Part shown: positions 8,780 to 16,669 of the stretch, one piece after another
How positions within the stretch are numbered: the stretch's first letter is position 1
How the letters are laid out: each line of letters starts with the position of its first letter
NCBI RefSeq assembly: GCF_965227365.1
Contig: NZ_OZ245754.1
Location: 4,340,001 to 4,404,000, forward strand
Direction of reading: 5' to 3'
Source: Hwanghaeella sp965227365
GTDB taxonomy: Bacteria > Pseudomonadota > Alphaproteobacteria > UBA8366 > Aestuariispiraceae
Length of the DNA stretch: 64,000 nt
The notes under the pieces: model-generated
The model's database searches: none
Told to the model about the DNA's origin: nothing
The model's input: only the letters and a program-made list of their open reading frames with translations
Position numbers and translations under genes: made by a program

Positions 8780-9676
8780 ATGAGTGATCGAAACAGTGAC
8801 TACGGCTTGCCGTCCGGGATCGAGATGGCGATCGCGCCCAGGACCAGCGACATAGGATCCTTCGAAGTGCAGCGCCTGCTGCCCTCACGGCGACGGCGCA
8901 TGGTCGGCCCGTTCATTTTCGCGGACCGGATGGGCCCCGCCGAACTCGGGCCGGAAAACCCGATGGAGGTGCGTCCCCATCCCCATATCGGCCTGTCGAC
9001 CGTCACCTATCTGTTCGACGGAGAAATCGTCCATCGCGACAGTCTGGGCGTGGAGCAGCGGATCGCCCCCGGCGCGGTGAACCTGATGACAGCCGGGCGC
9101 GGCATCGTCCATTCGGAACGCAGCGACCCCTTGAAACTGGAGGACGGCATCCGGGTGTTCGGCATGCAGATCTGGATGGCGCTGCCCCATGAATTGGAGG
9201 AAACGAACCCCGCTTTCATCCATCACGGCGCGGACACCCTGCCCGCGATCTGGGACGGCGGCGCGGAGATCCGATTGGTGGCGGGGGCGTTTCGCGGGGT
9301 TACCTCCCCGGTGGAGACCGCGACGGGGACGATCTATGCGGATATCGCCCTGCCCCGTGAAAACAACATCACCATTCCGGCCGACTACGAGGAGCGCGCG
9401 CTCTACCCCGTGCACGGATCGGTCGAGATCTCCGGCACGGTGGTCTCGCCTGGCGAATTGCTGGTTCTGGAACGGCGCCGGGAGATCACCGTTCGCGCCG
9501 TTCAGGATGCGCGTCTGATCCTGCTTGGCGGCGATCCGATGGATGGCCCTCGACATATTTGGTGGAACTTCGTATCCAGCAGCAAGGAACGGATCGAACA
9601 GGCCAAGGAAGATTGGAAATCGGGCCGCTTCCCGGTCGTTCCCAACGATCCGGATTTCATCCCTTTGCCGGACTGA
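8780..9676 (+). CDS. Pirin family protein
   Basis: A 298-residue bicupin of the pirin family. The metal-binding N-terminal cupin is visible as PFIFADRMGP followed by VRPHPHIGLSTVTYLFDGEIVHRDSLG and the later GRGIVHSER. The C-terminal half has the expected VSPGELLVLERRREITV cupin-like strands and an HIWWNFVSSSKERIEQAKEDW tail typical of bacterial pirins. Some relatives have quercetinase activity and others bind metabolic enzymes; no specific role can be assigned. The start is the ATG at 8780 after GGGAAGGA (8764-8771). The gene stands alone, divergent from the phosphotransferase. Confidence 0.88.
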   Translation: MSDRNSDYGLPSGIEMAIAPRTSDIGSFEVQRLLPSRRRRMVGPFIFADRMGPAELGPENPMEVRPHPHIGLSTVTYLFDGEIVHRDSLGVEQRIAPGAVNLMTAGRGIVHSERSDPLKLEDGIRVFGMQIWMALPHELEETNPAFIHHGADTLPAIWDGGAEIRLVAGAFRGVTSPVETATGTIYADIALPRENNITIPADYEERALYPVHGSVEISGTVVSPGELLVLERRREITVRAVQDARLILLGGDPMDGPRHIWWNFVSSSKERIEQAKEDWKSGRFPVVPNDPDFIPLPD

Positions 9677-9689
9677 GGGCCCGCCCTGG

Positions 9690-10583
9690 TCAGGCCGCGG
9701 AATTTGCCTGCCCGGTCAGATAACCCACCAGCCGCTTGGTGACCGGATTGTCGATCCCGGCGGATGGCCAGACGGCATGAACCGGCATTGCCTCCATCCG
9801 CCAATCCGGCAGGAGCTGGACAAGGTCGCCCGCCGCCACCGCCTTGGCGACATAATGGGCGGGGGGCGAGGATATCGCGGCCCCCAGCAGCGTCAGATCC
9901 ACCATGGCCTCAATGCTATTCACGGTGATCGATCCGCTCTGCTCGATAGTGGCGTGCTTGCCGCCCGGCCCGGAAAAGCTTCGGCGCGGTTCCAGTTTTG
10001 CGAATTTTATCCATGGGACGTCCTGCAGGTCCGACGGAAACCGGATCGGTTTGCGGCCCTGTCTGAATGCCGGCGAACACACCAGCATGCGCGGCATGTC
10101 CCAGACCAGCCGGCATTTCAGGGTCGAATCCTCCAACCGGCCTGCCCGCAAGGCCAAATCGAACCGATCGGCGATCAGATCTTCAATCCGATCCGCATAG
10201 ACGAGGTCCAGTTCCACGTTCGGATTGTCACAATGGAACCGGACGATATCCGCGGTAAGGCCGGAATGCGCCAGGGAGGACGAGACGGCGATCTTCATCC
10301 GGCCGGTCAAACCCGCCTCGATCCTTTTCGCTGCATGAAATCCGCTTTCCGCAGCCTCCATCATTGCGAGTGCGGCGTTATACAGTTCTTCGCCCGCCTC
10401 GGTCAGCGCCATCTTGCGCGTCGACCGGTAAAGCAGGGATGTGCCGAGTTCCGTCTCCAACACTTTCACATGGTAACTGACCGCGGACGGTGTCATGCCG
10501 AGCCGGCGCGCGGCCTCCCGGAAACCGCCGACGCGAACGACATCGGCGAAGATGGAGAGAGATTTCAGCCGGTCTGCGTTCAT
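9690..10583 (-). CDS. LysR-type transcriptional regulator
   Basis: A 297-residue LysR regulator. The N-terminal winged helix spans about residues 1-60, with a GGFREAARRLGMTPSAVSYHVKVLETELGTSLL recognition region. A periplasmic-binding-protein-like effector domain follows from about residue 90. It resembles the GcvA/small-LysR subgroup that often works as a local activator. It is divergent from the LysE-type exporter at 10683 with a 99-bp gap holding a dyad (10600-10616), so control of that exporter is the simplest hypothesis. Confidence 0.87.
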   Translation of the reverse strand: MNADRLKSLSIFADVVRVGGFREAARRLGMTPSAVSYHVKVLETELGTSLLYRSTRKMALTEAGEELYNAALAMMEAAESGFHAAKRIEAGLTGRMKIAVSSSLAHSGLTADIVRFHCDNPNVELDLVYADRIEDLIADRFDLALRAGRLEDSTLKCRLVWDMPRMLVCSPAFRQGRKPIRFPSDLQDVPWIKFAKLEPRRSFSGPGGKHATIEQSGSITVNSIEAMVDLTLLGAAISSPPAHYVAKAVAAGDLVQLLPDWRMEAMPVHAVWPSAGIDNPVTKRLVGYLTGQANSAA

Positions 10584-10599
10584 TGCTCTATCTAATTAT

Positions 10600-10616
10600 A
10601 CAATCTGTCTTATTGT
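10600..10616. promoter_or_regulatory. Candidate LysR operator, ACAAT-N7-ATTGT dyad
   Basis: Perfect 5-bp arms (10600-10604 and 10612-10616) separated by 7 bp in the AT-rich gap between the divergent LysR and LysE genes. The 17-bp size and placement fit a LysR recognition site; the assignment is inference. Confidence 0.45.
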
Positions 10617-10682
10617 GACAGTATATTGCACTCGGACCGCGACTGCTAGAGAGGGGCAAATGCATCACTGGAAAGTCGTCCC

Positions 10683-11279
10683 ATGCCACCGATCCTCGCC
10701 ATGTGCGCCTTCGCACTGACACTGTCCATCTCCCCCGGCCCCGTGAATGTGCTGACACTTTCGACCGGATTGAACCATGGCGCGCGCCGCGCCCTCCCTT
10801 TTGTCGGCGGCGCGACGATCAGTTTCACCCTGCTGCTTCTGGCAATCGGATTGGGATTGGGCGCGGTGGCGGAAAGCCTGGGCCGCGGGTTCGACCTGTT
10901 GGCGGTCGCGGGGGCCGGCCTGATTGCCTGGTTCGGTTACAAACTCGCGACGGCGCGCGGCAGTTTGTCGACGACGGAAGCGCCGATCCCGAGCTTTTGG
11001 CACGGCGTCATGCTGCAGGTCCTGAACCCGAAGGCCTGGGGCGCCTGCATCGCCGCGGTCGCAATTTTCGAATTGCAGGAATCACCGGCCCATCTTGCCG
11101 TGTTCGTCTGCCTCTATGGCGTCATCTGCTTTTTCGGGATCGGCAGTTGGGCCGTGTTCGGACAACAGGTGAAACGTGTCCTGACGTCACCTGAACGGTT
11201 GCGCCTTTTCAACATCACCCTAGGCCTGACGCTGATCGTCCTGGCCGTCGCGCTCCTGTGGCGGTCGGTCCTTGTGTAA
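10683..11279 (+). CDS. LysE/RhtB family amino-acid exporter
   Basis: A 198-residue inner-membrane protein with about six hydrophobic segments, usual for the LysE/RhtB superfamily. These proteins export amino acids or homoserine-lactone-like compounds. The family signature SPGPVNVLTLSTGLNHGARRAL sits at residues about 17-38, and LQVLNPKAWGACIAAV in the middle matches the conserved NPK motif. It is divergent from a LysR regulator, the standard LysE/LysG-type arrangement, and ends at a strong terminator (11284-11311). The substrate is unknown. Confidence 0.87.
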   Translation: MPPILAMCAFALTLSISPGPVNVLTLSTGLNHGARRALPFVGGATISFTLLLLAIGLGLGAVAESLGRGFDLLAVAGAGLIAWFGYKLATARGSLSTTEAPIPSFWHGVMLQVLNPKAWGACIAAVAIFELQESPAHLAVFVCLYGVICFFGIGSWAVFGQQVKRVLTSPERLRLFNITLGLTLIVLAVALLWRSVLV

Positions 11280-11283
11280 CAAA

Positions 11284-11311
11284 AAAGGCGGGCCCCGCAG
11301 GACCCGCCTTT
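11284..11311. terminator. Bidirectional Rho-independent terminator
   Basis: Nine-base-pair stem AAAGGCGGG/CCCGCCTTT (11284-11292 with 11303-11311) and a 10-nt loop, with A-rich and T-rich flanks. It lies between the convergent LysE exporter and aldehyde dehydrogenase genes and can serve both. Confidence 0.85.
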
Positions 11312-11336
11312 GATCGTTCAAACGTGAACGGTCCGC

Positions 11337-12770
11337 TTACCAACCGCTGACGGTTTTGACTTCCAGATAGTCTTCCAGGCCCCAGACACCGCCTTCGCGG
11401 CCGTTGCCGGACATCTTGTAGCCGCCAAAGGCGCTGCCCGCGGGCTGCGAGGCGCCGTTGATATGGACCATGCCGGCCCGCAGTTTGCGGGAAATCCGAT
11501 GCGCGCGTTCCTGATCGCCGGTCTGCAGATAGGCGGCCAGACCATAGGGCGTGTCGTTGGCGACCGCGACCGCTTCTTCCTCGTCCGCGACCGGGATCAT
11601 GGAAAGGACCGGGCCGAAGATTTCTTCCCGGGCGATCGTCATGTCGTTGTTGACGTCGGTGAAGATCGTCGGGCGGACATAATAGCCGCGATTGAAGCCT
11701 TCCGGACGGCCGGGACCGCCGGCGGCCAGCGTGGCGCCTTCGTCGATGCCCTTCTGGATCAGGTCCTGGACCTTGTCATATTGCATCTGGGAAACCAGCG
11801 GGCCGATATGACGGCCTTCCTCAGCCGGGTTGCCGACGGATGCCTTGGCCGCAGTGGCGACCGCAATTTCCACCGCCTGATCGTAGACCGACTTTTCGAC
11901 GATCATCCGGGTCGGCGCGTTGCAGGACTGACCGGTGTTGTTGAAGCAATGGATGACACCACGCTTCACGGCCTTTTCCAGATCCGCATCGGCCAGCACG
12001 ATGTTCGGCGATTTGCCGCCGAGTTCCAGGGTCACGCGTTTGACCGTATCGGCAGCCGCCTTGGCGACCGCGGTGCCCGCGCGGGTGGAGCCGGTGAAGG
12101 ACATCATGTCCACATCCGGATGCGAGGACAGCGCCGCGCCGACCGTCGGCCCGTCGCCGTTCACCAGGTTGAAGACACCTTTCGGGAATCCGGCTTCGTC
12201 CATCATCTCCGCGAAGAGCAGGGAGGACATCGGCGCGATCTCGGACGGTTTCAGGACGACCGTGCAACCGGCGGCCACCGCGGGGACGACCTTCAGGGTT
12301 ACCTGGTTCATCGGCCAGTTCCACGGCGTAATCAGGCCGCAAACACCGATCGGTTCATAGACGATGTGCTCTTCCGGCACGTCCGGCTTGAAGGCGCGTT
12401 CGAAGGTGAAGTCCTGCAGCGTCTCGATGAAGGCCTTGATGTGGCCGTAACCAGCCCCGACCTGCGCGGCGCCGGACATCGAGATCGGCGCGCCCATTTC
12501 GTTGGAGATCGCTTCCGCCATCTCGTTCCAGCGTTTCTTGTATACGTCCTTCAGCTTGTTCAGGCAGGCCAGGCGTTCTTCCTTGCTGGACCAACCCCAG
12601 GTCTGGAACGCATCCTTCGCGGCGGCGACGGCCTTGTCGACATCGGCCTGGCTGCCCAGGGAGATCGTGGCGAAGGCCTGTTCGGTCGCCGGGTTGATGA
12701 CCTCCATCTCGTTCGCGTTGGTCGGCGCAACCCAGGCACCGTTGATGTAGAAATCTGTCTTGCGTTCCAT
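11337..12770 (-). CDS. NAD(P)-dependent aldehyde dehydrogenase
   Basis: A 477-residue class-2-type aldehyde dehydrogenase of normal length. It shows TPWNWPMNQVTLKVVPAVAAGCTVVLKPSE (cofactor site), FTGSTRAGTAV, the general base in ELGGKSPNIV and the catalytic cysteine in NNTGQSCNAPTRM. It converts an aldehyde to the carboxylate; the substrate is not predictable. The ATG at 12770 is the only sensible start. It has its own promoter region (12771-13019) and is convergent with the LysE exporter, sharing the terminator. Confidence 0.9.
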   Translation of the reverse strand: MERKTDFYINGAWVAPTNANEMEVINPATEQAFATISLGSQADVDKAVAAAKDAFQTWGWSSKEERLACLNKLKDVYKKRWNEMAEAISNEMGAPISMSGAAQVGAGYGHIKAFIETLQDFTFERAFKPDVPEEHIVYEPIGVCGLITPWNWPMNQVTLKVVPAVAAGCTVVLKPSEIAPMSSLLFAEMMDEAGFPKGVFNLVNGDGPTVGAALSSHPDVDMMSFTGSTRAGTAVAKAAADTVKRVTLELGGKSPNIVLADADLEKAVKRGVIHCFNNTGQSCNAPTRMIVEKSVYDQAVEIAVATAAKASVGNPAEEGRHIGPLVSQMQYDKVQDLIQKGIDEGATLAAGGPGRPEGFNRGYYVRPTIFTDVNNDMTIAREEIFGPVLSMIPVADEEEAVAVANDTPYGLAAYLQTGDQERAHRISRKLRAGMVHINGASQPAGSAFGGYKMSGNGREGGVWGLEDYLEVKTVSGW

Positions 12771-12999
12771 TGCTGTCCCTTTCCGAAAAGCCCGAAGGTG
12801 CGGGCGCTTCGTTCATTGAAAGTCTTAGGGCAGACGCCAGCCTCCCCCATTTGGGAAGAGTTGATCGCCGACTATGGAAGTGTTGTCAAACCCGGCTTTT
12901 CGCAAGGGGATCGGTTGGCAAACGCGCGCCTGGGCAGAAGATTTGCACGGATTCCGAAATGTCGAGGTTCCACCATGACAAACTGGTGGGCGGGCCCGC

Positions 13000-13017
13000 C
13001 GACCGTCTTGCCGGTCG
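13000..13017 (-). terminator. Possible hairpin terminator of the GntR gene
   Basis: CGACCG (13000-13005) pairs with CGGTCG (13012-13017) around a 6-nt loop, 3 bp beyond the GntR stop on the minus strand. There is no clear T tract, so intrinsic termination is uncertain. Confidence 0.35.
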
Positions 13018-13019
13018 CT

Positions 13020-13691
13020 TCAGACGGAATCGGCGACTCGGGTCCAGGTGTTTGAGAGGTGACGGCGCAGAACGTCCGCAAGGCGGTCACCATCGCGGGC
13101 ACGCAGCGCGTCGATCATTGCCTCATGTTCATCGACAGCGCCACGCCATTTCTCTTTGCCGGCATTGCCGACGAAACGGATCCGCTTCATCCGCGCCTGC
13201 AGCAGATCATGGACCTCCGCCAGGGAGGCATTGCCGGATGCCTCGACGATTGCGGAATGAATCCGCTGGTTGAGCTTGTAGTAATCCAATCGCTCACCCG
13301 CCTTGTAATGGGCCATCATCCGTTCATGCAGATCGACGATGGCGGCGATTTCGGCATCGGACGCGGACCGACAGGCCTGGCGCCCGGCAAGCGCCTCAAG
13401 CTCTGCCACGACGTCCAGCATGTCGCGCACTTCCTCTTGAGAAAACTTCCGTACCGCCGTGCTCCGGCCCGGTCGCAGCACGATGAGCCCTTCGCTCGCC
13501 AGCATCCGGACCGCCTCCCGCATCGGGGTGCGGGAAACGCCCATTTCCTGGCATAGAACGGATTCGTTGACCGGGTCGCCCGGTGCCAGACGTCCCTCGA
13601 TGATCATATCGCGCAACCGTTCAGCCACCAGCGTATGCAGCGGTTGGCGGGCGATGGCGATGTCCGAGTTTTCTGTTGCGGGCAAGTTCAT
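13020..13691 (-). CDS. GntR family regulator, FCD (FadR-like) subfamily
   Basis: A 223-residue regulator: N-terminal winged helix (about residues 15-80, with SVLCQEMGVSRTPMREAVRMLASEGLI) and a C-terminal all-helical FCD ligand domain holding histidines that usually bind a metal plus an organic acid. The ATG at 13691 is preferred; the frame runs upstream to 13736 but over the operator-like sequence. It is divergent from the PdxA paralogue/TRAP cluster (13834-17952) and almost certainly controls it, with a carboxylate as the expected inducer. Confidence 0.88.
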   Translation of the reverse strand: MNLPATENSDIAIARQPLHTLVAERLRDMIIEGRLAPGDPVNESVLCQEMGVSRTPMREAVRMLASEGLIVLRPGRSTAVRKFSQEEVRDMLDVVAELEALAGRQACRSASDAEIAAIVDLHERMMAHYKAGERLDYYKLNQRIHSAIVEASGNASLAEVHDLLQARMKRIRFVGNAGKEKWRGAVDEHEAMIDALRARDGDRLADVLRRHLSNTWTRVADSV

Positions 13692-13698
13692 ATTGTAT

Positions 13699-13710
13699 AT
13701 TGTATGCAAT
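13699..13710. promoter_or_regulatory. GntR/FCD operator candidate
   Basis: ATTGTATGCAAT, a near-perfect dyad with ATTG/CAAT arms, resembles the ATTGTATACAAT-type sites bound by many FCD regulators. It sits 7 bp upstream of the GntR start and about 120 bp upstream of the divergent PdxA-type gene, a position for autorepression and control of the cluster. Confidence 0.6.
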
Positions 13711-13833
13711 ATTATGGCGAATTCAAGAAGAAACACGCGCCGTATTCAGGACAAAAACCGATACGGATCCGGCAAAAGACCGGTCATCCCGCAGGCAACG
13801 CGGCCGGCAACACCGCAGGAGGAAATCCGCTCC

Positions 13834-14934
13834 ATGAACATGAGCCAGACTCACACCCAATCGACCAAATCCCCGGCCGCAGACCGACCTGTTCTGGCGC
13901 TGGCCCTGGGCGATGCCGCCGGTATCGGAAACGAACTGGCCGCCAAGGTGCTTGCCGATCCGTCCGTCCGGGAGGCTGCGCGTTTCATTGTGATAGGAGA
14001 CCGCCGTCAATTCGCACACGGATGCGCTCAAGCGGGAATTGAAACAGACGTGCCGGACTGGTCGGACGCGGGCGGCGCCGACCTTGCGCTTCTGGACATG
14101 AAAAACATGGATCCCGAAACGATAACCGTCGGACAATCCAGCAAGGAATCCGGGCGGGCCGCCCTGCAGAACTTTGCGGTGGCCTTGAAGATCTGCGCCC
14201 GCGATGGCGCCAACGCCGCCTGCTTCACGCCCTTCAACAAACGCTCCATGCGGCTCGCAAAGCCGGATTTCATCGACGAAATCGGGTTCATCAAGGCGAT
14301 GATCGATGCCGACACGGAAGGGTCCGAGTTCAACGTCCTGGACGAGTTGTGGAATGCGCGGGTCACCAGCCACCTGCCGCTCGGTGAGGTCGCTCGGAAC
14401 ATCACGGAAGACATCGTTCTGGATCGGATCGTCCTGACCGATACGACCATGCGCGGGGCGGGCAAACCGCGGCCGCGCATCGCCGTTGCCGCGCTGAACC
14501 CGCATGCCGGCGATGGCGGGAATTTCGGGATGGAGGAGATCAACATCATCACTCCAGCCGTGGAAAAGGCGAAGCAGCGTCAAATCGACGTAACCGGTCC
14601 GCTGCCCTCCGACACGGTCTATATGCGGGCCAACAAGGGCGAATTCGACGCCGTTCTTTCGATGTATCACGACCAGGGCCAGATCGCGATGAAGCTGATC
14701 GGCTTCGACCGCGGCGTCACATTGATCGGCGGTTATCCTTTCTGGATCGCCACACCGGCCCACGGAACAGCCTACGACATCGCCGGCAAGGGCGTGGCAA
14801 ACCACCAAGCCACGGCCAATGCGCTCACTTTGGCGGCAAAGCTCTCCGCGCAGCGAGAGGCACCGCCGCCGAGCGTCGAACAAACCAAGACCGCCATAGA
14901 AGCGGCACTCGCGGCAAAGCCGTCATTCCTATAA
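13834..14934 (+). CDS. Divergent PdxA-family dehydrogenase
   Basis: A 366-residue PdxA-superfamily member, longer than the 333-residue paralogue at 4209 and clearly different. The metal-histidine regions survive (TSHLPLGEV, ALNPHAGDGGNFGMEE, MYHDQGQIAMKL). The N-terminal TMGDPSGIGPE becomes ALGDAAGIGNE, and the phosphate-binding YPGHTE is replaced by FIDEIGF. The family includes terephthalate dihydrodiol dehydrogenases and other enzymes on non-phosphorylated acids, so loss of the phosphate site suggests such a substrate (inference). GCAGGAGG (13815-13822) supports the ATG at 13834; ATG 13840 is possible. It leads an operon with TRAP dctPQM 26 bp downstream, under the divergent GntR regulator. 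Confidence 0.82.
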   Translation: MNMSQTHTQSTKSPAADRPVLALALGDAAGIGNELAAKVLADPSVREAARFIVIGDRRQFAHGCAQAGIETDVPDWSDAGGADLALLDMKNMDPETITVGQSSKESGRAALQNFAVALKICARDGANAACFTPFNKRSMRLAKPDFIDEIGFIKAMIDADTEGSEFNVLDELWNARVTSHLPLGEVARNITEDIVLDRIVLTDTTMRGAGKPRPRIAVAALNPHAGDGGNFGMEEINIITPAVEKAKQRQIDVTGPLPSDTVYMRANKGEFDAVLSMYHDQGQIAMKLIGFDRGVTLIGGYPFWIATPAHGTAYDIAGKGVANHQATANALTLAAKLSAQREAPPPSVEQTKTAIEAALAAKPSFL

Positions 14935-14960
14935 CCGAAACCAATAGTTGGGAGGAAACC

Positions 14961-15959
14961 ATGAAACACTTCGTCAAATCGGCACTCGCCGGATTGACCG
15001 CCCTGGCGGCGGTCGGCACGGCCTTTTCCGGCTCCGCACTGGCCAAGCAGGAAATCATCTTCGGCATTTCCGCCAAGACCGGATCCCTGCAGGCCCTGAC
15101 CGCCACGGAGTTCATGAACCGAGCCAATGCGAAACTGGGCGACACGGCTGAAGTAAAGCTGTTCGATTCCAGCCAGCTTGGAAAGGACAAGGACCTGATG
15201 CAGAAGCTGAAGCTCGGCACTGTGCATCTGGCCCTGCCGTCGTCCATCATGTCCTCGATCTCGGACGAATTCGCGCTCTTCGACATGCCTTTCCTGGTCG
15301 CCGACCGGGCCCATGTCGCCCGGATCGAAGAGGAAATTTTCTGGCCGCAGATCGCCGCGACGGTCGAGGATGACGGCTACAAGGTCCTCGCCGTTTGGGA
15401 AAACGGCGTTCGCCACATCACCAACAATGTCCGCCCGATCAATGTTCCCGCCGACCTGGCGGGGATCAAGATCCGCACGCCGAAATCCACGTGGCGTGTG
15501 AAGATGTTCTCCGAATGGGGCGCCAACCCGACGCCGATGGGTTTCTCGGAAGTCTTCACCGGTCTTCAGACCGGGGTCATCGACGGTCAGGAAAACCCCT
15601 ATACCAATATCGATGCGGCGAAATTGAACGAGGTGCAGAAGTATCTCTCCAAGACCGGTCATGTCTACACGCCGTCCTACCCGACCATGGGCAAAGCGTT
15701 CTATGACAGCCTCGATCCGGAAATCCGCACGGTGCTTGAGGAAACGGCGCGGGAACTCGCGCTTTGGGCCCGCGAACAGGGTGAAGCGGCCGACGGCGCA
15801 CTGCGCAAGAAGTTGGTCGATGCCGGCATGATCTACAACGAAGCGGATCGTGCCGCCTTCGTCGAAGCCTCCAAGCCGATCTACGAAGCCTTCGGCAGCG
15901 AGGTGAACGGTGGCAAGGAAATGATCGAAAAGGCGATCTCGCTCGCCGGGAACTCCTGA
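14961..15959 (+). CDS. dctP: TRAP transporter substrate-binding protein (DctP)
   Basis: A 332-residue periplasmic solute receptor. A signal peptide ends near SGSALAKQ (residues about 1-29). The DctP fold follows, with the conserved carboxylate-binding region DLAGIKIRTPKSTW and the later GVIDGQENPYTNI. It captures an organic acid and passes it to DctQM (16100-17952). GGAGGAAACC lies directly upstream of the ATG. A stable hairpin after the stop (15974-16002) separates it from dctQ, which may allow excess receptor production. Coupling with a PdxA-like dehydrogenase suggests a hydroxy-acid ligand. Confidence 0.92.
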   Translation: MKHFVKSALAGLTALAAVGTAFSGSALAKQEIIFGISAKTGSLQALTATEFMNRANAKLGDTAEVKLFDSSQLGKDKDLMQKLKLGTVHLALPSSIMSSISDEFALFDMPFLVADRAHVARIEEEIFWPQIAATVEDDGYKVLAVWENGVRHITNNVRPINVPADLAGIKIRTPKSTWRVKMFSEWGANPTPMGFSEVFTGLQTGVIDGQENPYTNIDAAKLNEVQKYLSKTGHVYTPSYPTMGKAFYDSLDPEIRTVLEETARELALWAREQGEAADGALRKKLVDAGMIYNEADRAAFVEASKPIYEAFGSEVNGGKEMIEKAISLAGNS

Positions 15960-15973
15960 TCCAGCAAGGACAG

Positions 15974-16002
15974 CGCGCACCGTCCGTCACGGGCGGTGCG
16001 CG
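15974..16002 (+). terminator. Intra-operon hairpin between dctP and dctQ
   Basis: A 9-bp GC-rich stem (15974-15982 with 15994-16002) extends inward by a T-G wobble and a CCG/CGG helix, leaving a 3-nt loop. Only a short T-rich stretch follows, so it looks like an attenuator or mRNA-stabilising 3' structure rather than a full terminator. Confidence 0.6.
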
Positions 16003-16099
16003 GCCATCCTTTCTAGAGCTGCCGTAAGCTCCGCAACTCAGCCTTTTTCCGCCGGATCGATTTTCCAGGTGAAAATCCTTCAGGGAGGCAGACCCGACA

Positions 16100-16669
16100 A
16101 TGTCAGGCCCCATTCAATTCCTGTACACGCTTCTGAGACGGTTCCTCGAAACCGTCACGATTGCGCTGATCGTCACCCTGGCCTGCGTGGTCATTGTGGC
16201 GGTCGTTGCGCGTTATGTCTTCAATTCCTCATTCATATGGTATGACGAGGTTGCCTCCATCCTCCTCGCCTGGATCACGTTCTACGGCGCCGCCTATGCG
16301 GCAATGCAACGTCGGCATCTGGGGTTCGAGGGGCTTGTCCTGGCCTGCCCGCCCAAGCTACGTGCGGTACTCTTCATCCTGGCGGAGATCATCGTCTACG
16401 CAGTCTTCATCATCCTGGCCCATGCCGGCTGGGTGATCCTGAAGATCATGGGAAATGAAACCCTGGTTTCGCTTCGCTGGGTGCCGTTGTGGTTTACGCA
16501 ATCCGTGGTGCCGGTCGGCGCCGGGCTTTTCATCCTGGCCCAGATCCTGAGCACGCCGCAAACGATAACCAGACTGCGTGCGGGACGCAGTGTGGAGGAT
16601 GAGGAAATCGCGGAGGAAATCGCCAAAGCCGAGGCATCGTCCGCGCACAGCCGGGTGGAGAAGCACTGA
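16100..16669 (+). CDS. dctQ: TRAP transporter small permease (DctQ)
   Basis: A 189-residue inner-membrane protein with four predicted membrane helices: VTIALIVTLACVVIVAVVARY, ILLAWITFYGAAYAAM, AVLFILAEIIVYAVFIILAH and SVVPVGAGLFILAQIL. That is the DctQ layout. The acidic, soluble C-terminal tail (EDEEIAEEIAKAEASSAHSR) is cytoplasmic. Its stop overlaps the dctM ATG by one base, so the two are translationally coupled. It links the receptor to the DctM channel. Confidence 0.9.
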   Translation: MSGPIQFLYTLLRRFLETVTIALIVTLACVVIVAVVARYVFNSSFIWYDEVASILLAWITFYGAAYAAMQRRHLGFEGLVLACPPKLRAVLFILAEIIVYAVFIILAHAGWVILKIMGNETLVSLRWVPLWFTQSVVPVGAGLFILAQILSTPQTITRLRAGRSVEDEEIAEEIAKAEASSAHSRVEKH

